Of a stretch of 64,000 bases of DNA, positions 51,591-64,000 are shown in pieces. Where the stretch lies: the NCBI RefSeq assembly GCF_028649435.1, contig NZ_JAQSIN010000012.1. One strand, 5' to 3'. Below the pieces are notes generated by a model. It did not search any database, was not told the DNA's origin, and worked only from the letters and a program-made list of their open reading frames with translations. The translations under genes were made by a program, and so were the position numbers. Each line of letters begins with the position of its first letter. Within the stretch, counting starts at the first letter, position 1. The stretch comes from Curvibacter microcysteis. GTDB lineage: Bacteria; Pseudomonadota; Gammaproteobacteria; Burkholderiales; Burkholderiaceae_C.

Positions 51591-54226
51591 GAGGAGGACT
51601 CTAGTTTTTTGAGTGAGTAGATCAGGTCCAGCGCTTCGCGTGGACTCAGCGTGTCGGGGTCGATCTCGGCAAACCTTGATTCTAAGGCGCTAGGTGCTAT
51701 TTTTTCGATAGCTGGCGGGGCGGCAAACAGGTCCACCTGGGCCTGGGCCTCGGTGGCGCGCTCTTCCAGGGTCTGCAAGGTGTGGCGCGCGTGGCTGAGC
51801 ACCGCGCTGGGCATGCCGGCCAGGCGGGCCACCTGGATGCCGTAGCTGCGGCTGGCCGGGCCGGGTTGAATTTCGTGCAAGAACACGATGTCCGAGCCCG
51901 CTTCGGTGGCGCTGACGTGCACGTTCACCGCCTGATGGTGCTTGACCGGGAACTCGGTCAGCTCGAAGTAGTGGGTGGCAAACAGCGTGAAGGCCTGCGT
52001 CTTGTCGTGCAGGTGGGTGGCGATGCCGGCGGCCAGGGCCAGGCCGTCGAAGGTCGACGTGCCACGGCCGATCTCGTCCATCAGCACCAGGCTGTGCGGC
52101 GTGGCGCTGTGCAGAATTTGAGCGGCTTCGGTCATCTCCAGCATGAAGGTCGATTGGGCGTTGGCCAGGTCGTCGGCGGCGCCAATCCGGGTGTGGATGG
52201 CGTCGATCGGCCCGATGCGGCAGGCCTGGGCCGGCACATGGCTGCCCATGCTGGCCAGAAGCACGATCAATGCCACCTGACGCATGTAGGTCGATTTACC
52301 GCCCATGTTGGGGCCGGTGATGACCTGCAGTCGCTGCTTGAGCCCCAGCTGCGTGTCGTTGGCGATGAAGCTGCCGCCCGAGGTCTCGGCCAGGCGCGCT
52401 TCGACCACCGGGTGGCGGCCGCGCGTGATCTCGATGCAGGGCTCTTTGGCGTAAACCGGGGCGGTCCAGTTCAGGGTCAGGGCGCGCTCGGCCAGGGTGC
52501 ACAGCACGTCCAGCGTGGCCAGGGCGCGGGCCACGCGGCTGAGCGTGGGCACGTGGGCTTGCAGCGCGTCCAGCACTTGCTCGTAAAGCCATTTTTCACG
52601 CGCCAGAGCGCGCTCCTGGGCCGACAAGGCCTTGTCTTCAAAGGCCTTGAGTTCGGGCGTGATGAAGCGCTCGGCGTTCTTCAGGGTCTGGCGGCGCCGG
52701 TAGTCGGCCGGCACCTTGTCGAGCTGGCCTTGGGTGATTTCGATGTAGAAGCCGTGCACCTTGTTGTATTGCACGCGCAGGTTGGCGATGCCGGTGCGCT
52801 CACGCTCGCGCACCTCCAGGTCGACCAGGAAGCTGTCGGCATGGGTCTGGATGTGGCGCAGCTCGTCCAGCTCGGCGTCAAAGCCTTCGGCAATCACCCC
52901 GCCGTCGCGCACCAGGGCCGCCGGCTCGGGCAGGATGGCGCGGTGCAGCAGCACGGCGGTGTCGGGCGGCGGCACCAGCTCGGTGGCGATCTGGGCCAGG
53001 GTGCCCGCGGGCCAGCTGCCGCCCAAGGTCAGTTGCTCGGCTTTTTGCAGCGAATGGAGCAAGGCCACCAGTTCGCGCGGGCGCACCTGGCGCAGGGCGA
53101 TGCGAGCGCTGATGCGCTCCACATCGCTGGTGCCCTTGAGCTGCTGGCGCAGCGCGTGCCAGGGGCCAGCGCCGTTGGCGCCCTGCAGGGCGGCGATGGC
53201 GTCCAGCCGGGCTTGGGCGATGCTGCGGTCGCGCGGCGGCTCCAGCAGCCAGGTTTTCAGCAGGCGGCTGCCCATGCCGGTCATGCAGGTGTCGAGCAGC
53301 GAGTAGACGGTGGGCGAGTCCTCGCCGCGCAAGGTCTTGACCAGCTCCAGGTTGCGCCGGGTGGTGACGGGCAGCTCGATCAGCTCGCCACTGCGCTGCA
53401 CGCGCAGTGCGCGCAGGTGGGGCAGGCTGCGGCCCTGGGTGTGCTCGGCGTAGTTCAGCAGCGCCGCGCTGGCGGCGTGGGCCAGGGGCAGGCCCTCGGC
53501 GTGCCAGGTGCTCAGGCTGGCCACCTGCAGTTGCTCCAGCAGCTTGCGTTGGCCGAGCGCGGGGTCGAACTGCCACTCGGGGCGCTGGCTCATGGGCAGG
53601 CCGGCGCTGGCGCGGGCCTGGCGCAGCAGGTGCTCGAAGGCGGGCGTGACGTCGGCGCTGTAAATCACTTCATTGGGCGCCACGCGGGACAGCCAGGCGT
53701 CCAGCTCGTCGGCGCTGCACTCGGCCAGGTGGATGTCGTCCTGGGTGACGCTGAGCCAGGCCAGGCCACACTGGTTGCGTGGGCCTTGGTGCACGGACAG
53801 CAGGACGGAGTCGCTTTTTTCGCCCAGCAGCTCGGCGTCGGTCAGCGTGCCTGGGGTGACCACGCGCACCACCTTGCGTTCCACCGGGCCCTTGGCGGCG
53901 CCGACCTCGCCCACCTGCTCGCAGATGGCGACGGATTCGCCGTGGCGGATCAGGCGTGCCAGGTAGTTCTCCATCGCATGGAAGGGCACGCCGGCCATGA
54001 CCACCGGCTGGCCGGCCGACTGGCCACGCCGGGTCAGGGTGATGTCGAGCAGGCGCGCTGCCTTTTCGGCGTCGTCGTAGAACAGCTCGTAAAAGTCACC
54101 CATGCGGTAGAACAGCAGGGTGTCGGGGTGGTCCTTCTTGAGCGCGAAGTACTGGACCATCATGGGCGTGTGCCCGGGCAGGTCGGCAAAGCCGCTGTGG
54201 GCGGTGCTGGGGGTGTTTTGGGTCAT
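51587..54226 (-). CDS. mutS: DNA mismatch repair ATPase MutS
   Basis: This 879-residue protein has normal family length. The mismatch-reading Phe-x-Glu motif is in FYRMGDFYELFYDDA near the N-terminus. The ATPase has Walker A TGPNMGGKSTYMRQ, Walker B LVLMDEIGRGTSTFDGLALA and signature ATHYFELTEF. MutS binds mismatches and small loops and recruits MutL. The ATG at 54226 (MTQNTPSTAHSGF) was chosen because the mismatch domain starts about 15 residues later; the longer frame is not conserved. Its stop overlaps the Anbu start. Confidence 0.97.
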   Translation of the reverse strand: MTQNTPSTAHSGFADLPGHTPMMVQYFALKKDHPDTLLFYRMGDFYELFYDDAEKAARLLDITLTRRGQSAGQPVVMAGVPFHAMENYLARLIRHGESVAICEQVGEVGAAKGPVERKVVRVVTPGTLTDAELLGEKSDSVLLSVHQGPRNQCGLAWLSVTQDDIHLAECSADELDAWLSRVAPNEVIYSADVTPAFEHLLRQARASAGLPMSQRPEWQFDPALGQRKLLEQLQVASLSTWHAEGLPLAHAASAALLNYAEHTQGRSLPHLRALRVQRSGELIELPVTTRRNLELVKTLRGEDSPTVYSLLDTCMTGMGSRLLKTWLLEPPRDRSIAQARLDAIAALQGANGAGPWHALRQQLKGTSDVERISARIALRQVRPRELVALLHSLQKAEQLTLGGSWPAGTLAQIATELVPPPDTAVLLHRAILPEPAALVRDGGVIAEGFDAELDELRHIQTHADSFLVDLEVRERERTGIANLRVQYNKVHGFYIEITQGQLDKVPADYRRRQTLKNAERFITPELKAFEDKALSAQERALAREKWLYEQVLDALQAHVPTLSRVARALATLDVLCTLAERALTLNWTAPVYAKEPCIEITRGRHPVVEARLAETSGGSFIANDTQLGLKQRLQVITGPNMGGKSTYMRQVALIVLLASMGSHVPAQACRIGPIDAIHTRIGAADDLANAQSTFMLEMTEAAQILHSATPHSLVLMDEIGRGTSTFDGLALAAGIATHLHDKTQAFTLFATHYFELTEFPVKHHQAVNVHVSATEAGSDIVFLHEIQPGPASRSYGIQVARLAGMPSAVLSHARHTLQTLEERATEAQAQVDLFAAPPAIEKIAPSALESRFAEIDPDTLSPREALDLIYSLKKLESSS

Positions 54227-54564
54227 GGGCAAACTAACTGGGTCGGTGGCCGGTGAGGGCGGGCGGGGCGCTCGGGAGGGAGACCTGCAGGGCCACCCGG
54301 CCAGCCCCGGGGGCCGGGGCGTGATGGCCTGATTATCTGGCCTGCGGGGCCCGGCTGGTGGCGGGGCGTGCCATGCCCAGCCTGGGCGGCGCTGTTTTCG
54401 CCGGGCTTCATGCCAACGAGGGCCGGAACTGGGCGGCCTTACAAGGTGGCGCTTCCCCGGGGGGGCCGAACAGGTTCGCATGGCATACACTGATTTTGGG
54501 CCTGGCCCCTGGCACGCTTCAGGCTGGGGAACGCATTCTTTATTCAACCGGCAGTCACTCCACC
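54227..54564. other. Divergent intergenic region between mutS and the EAL gene
   Basis: This 338-base gap is GC-rich except near 54475-54545, just before the EAL gene, where its promoter probably lies. No clear box pair, hairpin or small gene was found. Confidence 0.35.
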
Positions 54565-56160
54565 ATGACTTTCAGCGCCAACCTTGAACAGATTTCTTCC
54601 TGTCTCTCTGGGGCGATGCGTGCTGGTGAGATCTGGCCGGCCTATCAGCCGCTGGTGCATCTTGGCAGCCGGCGCATCGCCGGTTTCGAGGTGTTGGCGC
54701 GCTGGACCTCGCCGCTGTTGGGTGTGGTGTCGCCAGCCACCTTCATCCCGGTGGCCGATCGCCTGGGTTTGCTGCATGGGCTCTCGCTGGCCTTGATTGA
54801 GCAGGCGTGCCGTCAGGTCAGTGCTTGGCCTGGCGAGTTCTACCTGGCGTTCAACCTGGCCCCCAGTCAGTTTCTGCTGCCTGATTTGGCCGTCCAGGTG
54901 CAGGCTGCGGTCGGGCGCGCTGGATTTCCCATGCGACGGGTGCGCGTCGAGGTCACCGAGAACGAGCTGTTCCACGACAACCTGGTGGCCCGCCACAGCA
55001 TCGAAGCCCTCAAACAAGCGGGGGTGAGCCTGTCCCTGGACGACTTCGGCACGGGTCATTCCAGCTTGACCCGTCTGCAGTCGCTTCCGTTTGATGAAAT
55101 CAAGATCGATGCCAGTTTTGTGCGTGGCTTGGAGTCCGATTCGCACAGCCTGAAGATCGTCACGGCCGTGCTGGGCCTGGGGCAGAGCCTGGGCGTGCAT
55201 GTGATTGCCGAGGGCATTGAGACCGCCGGTCAGGCTGAGTTGTTGAACCGTTTGGGGTGCGTCTTTGGCCAAGGTTATGACCTGGGGCGGCCTGGCAGCG
55301 CTGAACAAGCCCTGGCGCAGCTGCACCGCCTGGGCTGCCACTGTGACCATGACCGCCCGCTGGACGCCTCCCCGTTCCAGCGCCTGCACCAACTGGAAAC
55401 GCTTTACCTGGACGCGCCGGTGGGCTTGTGCTTCATCGACACGGAGATGCGCGTGGTCAGCGCCAACCCCAAAGTGCTGCACTACCTGGGCTTGGCCGGT
55501 GCTGATTTGCGCGGGCAGCCTGTGGCGAAGATTTTGAACCAGCCCTATTCCCAAGGCCTGCTCGAGGCGCTGGAGTCCGTGCGGGGCGGTGCCAACCTGC
55601 CACCGACCCAGTACGACCACCTCGGCACCGGTTCGACCTACCTGGTCGCCCACCAGCGGGTGAGCAATCCCTTGGGTGAATGGCTGGGCATTTCTTTGGT
55701 CGTCATCGATATTTCGGAGCGGGTGAAGGCCGAGCTGGCCCTGCAACAAAGCGAGGAGCATTTCCGGCGTTCCATCGAACTGGGTCCCAACATCGCCTGG
55801 GCGGCTGGCCCCGACGGGGCTGTCGACTACATGGGGCCTGCTTTCGAGTGGACGGCCTTGAGCTCGGCCCAGGAGCGTTATGCGCGCTGGCGTGATCGCA
55901 TGGATCCCGACGACCGGGAACGGGTGCACCGAGAGTGGTTGGCCCACCTGCCTTCGCCCAGGCCGTTCAAGACGGAGTTCCGCATCCTGTGGCCGGACAA
56001 CACCTGGCGCTGGGTGCGCAGCCAGGGATTTCCTCATCTGGACGAGCGCGGCCAGGTGCTTCGCTGGTACGGCATCATCATGGACATCTCCACCGAGCAT
56101 CGCCTGGAGCGTCGCTTGATCGAGCTCGAGCAAAAGATCGCCACCTTGGGCGGGGGCTGA
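54565..56160 (+). CDS. EAL-domain c-di-GMP phosphodiesterase with two PAS domains
   Basis: This 531-residue protein has an N-terminal EAL domain (about 25-255) followed by two PAS domains (about 270-390 and 400-525), a reversed order from most PAS-EAL proteins. Catalytic residues appear intact: FEVLARW (EVL form of EAL), NLAPSQF, VTENELF, LDDFGTGHSSL, IKIDASFV, AEGIET and GQGYDLGRP. It should break down c-di-GMP in the cytoplasm and so favour motility over adhesion. There is no membrane helix. The ATG at 54565 lies just before the domain; no strong ribosome site is seen. Confidence 0.88.
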   Translation: MTFSANLEQISSCLSGAMRAGEIWPAYQPLVHLGSRRIAGFEVLARWTSPLLGVVSPATFIPVADRLGLLHGLSLALIEQACRQVSAWPGEFYLAFNLAPSQFLLPDLAVQVQAAVGRAGFPMRRVRVEVTENELFHDNLVARHSIEALKQAGVSLSLDDFGTGHSSLTRLQSLPFDEIKIDASFVRGLESDSHSLKIVTAVLGLGQSLGVHVIAEGIETAGQAELLNRLGCVFGQGYDLGRPGSAEQALAQLHRLGCHCDHDRPLDASPFQRLHQLETLYLDAPVGLCFIDTEMRVVSANPKVLHYLGLAGADLRGQPVAKILNQPYSQGLLEALESVRGGANLPPTQYDHLGTGSTYLVAHQRVSNPLGEWLGISLVVIDISERVKAELALQQSEEHFRRSIELGPNIAWAAGPDGAVDYMGPAFEWTALSSAQERYARWRDRMDPDDRERVHREWLAHLPSPRPFKTEFRILWPDNTWRWVRSQGFPHLDERGQVLRWYGIIMDISTEHRLERRLIELEQKIATLGGG

Positions 56161-56292
56161 ACCCAGGCCTGTGGTGCACGAACCGTCGACGGAGGTTGTC
56201 CTCTTCTGCCCGCCGCTTTGATTCGGTCTGCGTGCCGGGGGGCCACCCGCGCTGCCTTCTCGGCGTGGCCGCGGAACCGCCGTTCGCTGGCT

Positions 56293-57216
56293 ATGATGCG
56301 TGCTTTCAACGCTGCCAGGGTAGGGGAGTCCGCGAATGTGTGTGTTGCCCAAGCGCTGGCCAAGCTCATGAGTCAAGGACTGGCCTACCACACGGTCGTC
56401 CATGCGATGCAGGGGTGCGCCGGGATGGGCCCCCGGGAGCGCTTTGCCCTCAGCCTCAAAAGCACGCTGGCAGGGCACTCGCCTTACCAAGGCTATCGCG
56501 CAGCGGCCGCCGTCCGGCGCCGGCTTGGCGCGACCGACTGGATGGTGTCGCGCACGGTGCAGGACTGGTTGTGCACGGATTTGAACCCGGCGATCCAGAC
56601 CATCCGCCTCATGCCCGACCGACAGGCTGCCATTGCGGGCTACAACGCTTACAACGCCTCGGTGTCCCTGGCCGTCAAAACCCAGGTGACGGCCGGAAGC
56701 ACCAGCATTCAGCGCCAACTCGCCAGCATTCAACGTGACGATGAACTGTGCCGTGCGGGCTCCATGGCCGTGGTGGACTGGATGTTGAGAGAGGTGGCTG
56801 CCCGGGGGGCCGCTGAGCCACCGCCACAACCGCGTTCCATGGCCGAGTGCGCTCGCTACCTGGGGGCGGAGCGTGGTGCCGCCTTGGAGGCCATGCAGGT
56901 GCTGGAGTCCTGCGGCGACCTGTCCTCTCCCGCATTGGCCAGCGCCCTGGGCGTGGGGCTGCGCACCTTCGAACGCGAGTTACAGAGCGAGGACTTGAAC
57001 CCCAGGCTGTTGCGCATGGCCGCGAGGATGCAGCGCGCCATGCGGCTCTTGCCGAGCCCAAAATCACTCGCATCGGTGGCTGTTGAGGCGGGCTTTTCCG
57101 ACCAGGCCCACATGGCGAGAAGTTTCAAAACCGCCTGTGGCATGACGCCGAGTCTGCTCAGGTCACTCATCCGCGGGACGGCCGTCCCGGTCTGTCCCAC
57201 CCAGGAAATCCCCTGA
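56293..57216 (+). CDS. AraC-family transcriptional regulator
   Basis: This protein of about 307 residues has a C-terminal AraC helix-turn-helix pair (about 225-295: LRTFERELQSEDLNPRLLRM, SLASVAVEAGFSDQAHMARS, FKTACGMTPSLLR). The N-terminal 200 residues match no ligand-binding domain I recognise. The start is uncertain: ATG at 56293 or 56296, or a TTG at 56218 whose extension looks non-native. It stands between the EAL gene and a small membrane-protein gene and may regulate one of them. Confidence 0.72.
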   Translation: MMRAFNAARVGESANVCVAQALAKLMSQGLAYHTVVHAMQGCAGMGPRERFALSLKSTLAGHSPYQGYRAAAAVRRRLGATDWMVSRTVQDWLCTDLNPAIQTIRLMPDRQAAIAGYNAYNASVSLAVKTQVTAGSTSIQRQLASIQRDDELCRAGSMAVVDWMLREVAARGAAEPPPQPRSMAECARYLGAERGAALEAMQVLESCGDLSSPALASALGVGLRTFERELQSEDLNPRLLRMAARMQRAMRLLPSPKSLASVAVEAGFSDQAHMARSFKTACGMTPSLLRSLIRGTAVPVCPTQEIP

Positions 57217-57323
57217 TGTTTTGACGCGCCGATTCAAGTCGCGGCGCGGCGCAGTGGGGATCATCCAGGCGTGATGGGGTTTGCGCGTCACCCGGACCGC
57301 ACCCACGCTTGGAGGAGTTTGTG

Positions 57324-57863
57324 ATGGGTTTTCTTTGGACGGGAGCTGTTCTCTGGGGTTTGTTCTTGACCTTGGTGACGGTGGTGGTGCCCGCGGGTGG
57401 CGGTGCCTTGGCCTTTTTCCTGGTGGGTTGGACGCCGACGGGCTTGCTGGTTTGGTTCGTAGCTCATCGGGCGGCGAAGCGGGACGCGGCGCACCAAGCG
57501 ATGCTGGCGGCGGCGGAGGTCTCCCCTGGCGCAGGCTTCGACCATGCCGAGTCCGGCACCGGCCTGGCCCTGAACCCTCAGGCCCGCACCTTGACCCTGT
57601 TGATCGGGGGGCAGTGGAAGACCTATTCCTATGCGGACATCCGTGAGTGGGAAGCCATCAAGGAAACACCGGGTGTGGTGGTGGGCGGCAACCTCGCCGC
57701 CGTGGGCGCGGAGGTCGCCATGAGGCGCCAGGCTGCGGCCCATACGGGCTTCTTCGTGACCGTCCGGGATGTTCAGCACCCCAAGTGGCGCATCGCGATG
57801 AAAGACACGGCGGTGCAAGCCCGCTGGATGGAAATCATGCGCCAAGAGGTCAACGAGCGTTGA
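57324..57863 (+). CDS. Small membrane protein of unknown function (possibly DUF4755-like)
   Basis: This 179-residue protein has two N-terminal helices (TGAVLWGLFLTLVTVVVPAG and a second around ALAFFLVGWTPTGLLVWFVA) and a cytoplasmic domain with LTLLIGGQWKTYSYADIREW and FFVTVRDVQHPKWRIAM. The domain is reminiscent of DUF4755, but I am not sure. An excellent ribosome site, GGAGGAG, lies six bases before the ATG. The next genes follow within about 150 bases. Confidence 0.72.
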   Translation: MGFLWTGAVLWGLFLTLVTVVVPAGGGALAFFLVGWTPTGLLVWFVAHRAAKRDAAHQAMLAAAEVSPGAGFDHAESGTGLALNPQARTLTLLIGGQWKTYSYADIREWEAIKETPGVVVGGNLAAVGAEVAMRRQAAAHTGFFVTVRDVQHPKWRIAMKDTAVQARWMEIMRQEVNER

Positions 57864-57916
57864 TCAACGCTGCCTGTCGCCTCGGGACCCCAGCACTGAT
57901 CTCACGGGAGATGACC

Positions 57917-58015
57917 ATGCACAGAAGTAACAACATGGCCGGGACCCTGGGCGCGGGCCTCGGCTGCGTGCTCAACGTCCATCCAGGCTGGCGCTTGGTC
58001 CGCCACGGAGGCTGA
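57917..58015 (+). CDS. Possible 32-residue small protein or leader peptide
   Basis: The ATG at 57917 has GGGAG six bases upstream and the frame encodes MHRSNNMAGTLGAGLGCVLN plus 12 more residues. Its stop lies two bases before the GTG start of the next gene, whose GGAGG site sits inside this frame. This suggests a translated small gene coupled to the next one. No family is recognised and it may be chance. Confidence 0.35.
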   Translation: MHRSNNMAGTLGAGLGCVLNVHPGWRLVRHGG

Positions 58016-58017
58016 TC

Positions 58018-58830
58018 GTGCCGGACCAGCCCTTGAAGCCACTGGAGGGGCTGTACGGATTCATTCGGCAGCACCTGACGATGGTGAACGCCGTGGTCTT
58101 GTTTGCCTCCACCTTGGTGGGCCTGATCGACTTTTTGTCCCCCTCCTTGGGGGCGCTGCCGACCGTCATCTATGCGCTCACGACCTTGCTGGTGCTGCTC
58201 ATGCTGGTGGCGGCCTGGTTCCCGCTGGCTTGGCGCCGGGTCTTGTCGGCCCTCGGCTGCCGCGCCGATCTGGCGGCGAGTGCGTTCTGGCGCAGACCCG
58301 TCTGGCGGCTGCTCCTTGGGGGCATGGTGGCGGTGTCATTGGTGGGCCTGGTCTCCGTGGTTCATTCCGACCGAGGGGGCCTGATGGCCAGCCGCGTTCC
58401 CGCCGCAAGAGGGCTGCAAGAAAGCCTCTTGGGCGTCCATCGCGCGCTGGGGGACATGGGCCAGGGGCTGTCGGGTGCGAACGCCAAGCTGGACGTCTTG
58501 GTGGCAGCGTCTCTCGATCCCCAAAAAGACCTTCAAGCCCGTGGCTACGCCCTGGACGCCAACGGCCTGATGAAGGCCATCAAACAGGGCGATCGCCGGG
58601 CCGTGGCTTTGTTTGTCCAGACGGGTTACCGGGTGGACAAGCAAGGGCCGCTCTCGGTATTGATCAACGGCCACCAGCCCTGGGACCCCGAGTTGGTATC
58701 GCTTTTGTCGCCCGCCATGTTTGAACACCCTCAAGCCTGCCAGGCCCGCAGCCTGCTTCGGTGGGCGCTCAAGCCGCCGGCCCAGGAGCGCGCTGCCGCG
58801 GTCGAGCGCCTGTGCGGGCCATTGCCCTGA
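58018..58830 (+). CDS. Membrane protein with ankyrin-like C-terminal segment
   Basis: This 270-residue protein starts at a GTG with GGAGG six bases upstream. Three hydrophobic helices lie in the first 120 residues (MVNAVVLFASTLVGLIDFL, VIYALTTLLVLLMLVAAWF, LLLGGMVAVSLVGLVSVV). The rest is soluble; DANGLMKAIKQGDRRAVALF and QTGYRVDKQGPLSVLI resemble a degenerate ankyrin pair. Function unknown. It probably forms a unit with the preceding small genes. Confidence 0.68.
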   Translation: MPDQPLKPLEGLYGFIRQHLTMVNAVVLFASTLVGLIDFLSPSLGALPTVIYALTTLLVLLMLVAAWFPLAWRRVLSALGCRADLAASAFWRRPVWRLLLGGMVAVSLVGLVSVVHSDRGGLMASRVPAARGLQESLLGVHRALGDMGQGLSGANAKLDVLVAASLDPQKDLQARGYALDANGLMKAIKQGDRRAVALFVQTGYRVDKQGPLSVLINGHQPWDPELVSLLSPAMFEHPQACQARSLLRWALKPPAQERAAAVERLCGPLP

Positions 58831-59043
58831 GCGAAGCATCGACCTGCCGTGGGCCAGGCCGGGCCCTGGTGTGGCGGCACAACAGAGTTGGATCTCTTTT
58901 ATTGACCGTCTGTCCGAATCAATCGCTCGCTTTCCCTTAGCATGGGGTGTCTGAATCAGGAGTTTGCCTGTGTTCCCTGCTGCTGCTTTGTGGATTGCCA
59001 AGCCCTTGTGGGGCCAGCGGGCGCGCTGGTCAGGAGCGCATTG

Positions 59044-63885
<4,842 letters not shown>

Positions 63886-63919
63886 TATGTCTCGCCCCAA
63901 CTTCTAACAGGGTGTTTTG

Positions 63920-64000
63920 ATGGTCATGAATGCAGTTGTGTCGGAGTCTTCACCGTTGGTGGAAAAGCCCATTGCCACCGTGCTGGTGGTGGACGACACC
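63920..64000 (+). CDS. Response regulator, N-terminal start (runs off the window)
   Basis: The 27 visible codons read MVMNAVVSESSPLVEKPIAT followed by VLVVDDT, the first strand and acid pair of a receiver domain. The start follows the hybrid kinase stop by 34 bases, so the two are likely one operon. A second in-frame ATG lies at 63926. The output domain is outside the window. Confidence 0.8.
   Translation, partial: MVMNAVVSESSPLVEKPIATVLVVDDT

Overview
The window looks like chromosomal DNA from a GC-rich, motile betaproteobacterium of the Burkholderiales, most likely family Comamonadaceae. This is a judgement from gene content and protein style, since no search was run. Supporting signs are a flhD start, a Comamonadaceae-style minor pilin set with PilY1, two proteins ending in IPTL-CTERM-like sorting tails, a TakP-like TRAP binding protein and several small Burkholderiales-type hypothetical families. 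I saw no tRNA or rRNA genes, insertion sequences, prophage or CRISPR array.

Layout, left to right. 1-5.6 kb (all minus strand): the start of flhD, a mercaptopyruvate-type sulfurtransferase, a secreted plant-style leucine-rich-repeat protein, an EamA exporter and a Rieske oxygenase. 5.8-12.9 kb (minus): a tightly overlapping type IV pilus operon pilE-fimT-pilV-pilW-pilX-pilY1. 13.4-16.2 kb (plus): ispA and dxs for isoprenoid precursors. 16.4-20.4 kb: a TRAP transporter whose binding protein and permeases converge on each other. 20.6-25.8 kb: a Na+/H+ antiporter family protein, an EgtB/SenA-like protein with apparently lost iron ligands, and a molybdate module (modB, modC, divergent modE, with a ModE-like operator between modB and modE). 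25.9-34.9 kb: a molybdenum hydroxylase operon (coxS-L-M-D-E-G and xdhC/coxF) with a divergent AcoR-like regulator. Molybdate uptake and control therefore lie next to a molybdenum-dependent enzyme.

34.9-40.0 kb (minus): a small DUF6566-like protein, a chemoreceptor, and a DUF6622 / LytS-type kinase / LytTR-regulator operon. 40.0-40.9 kb is a long, locally AT-rich gap. 40.9-48.8 kb holds a giant repeat-built surface protein: a signal peptide and an AT-richer N-terminal domain, two DUF11-like domains, about 19 Ig-like repeats and an IPTL-CTERM tail. Its reading frame is broken exactly at a TC dinucleotide tract, and one extra TC unit would restore it. This is the strongest candidate for something new here: a phase-variable, length-variable adhesin, unless the break is a sequencing error.

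48.9-54.2 kb: uppP, an alpha/beta hydrolase, and an Anbu proteasome-like peptidase translationally coupled to mutS. 54.6-64.0 kb (plus): an EAL-PAS-PAS c-di-GMP phosphodiesterase, an AraC-type regulator, two poorly characterised membrane proteins with a possible small gene between them, a 1613-residue hybrid kinase and the start of a response regulator. Surface structures (pili, flagella, giant adhesin) and signalling proteins make up much of the window.
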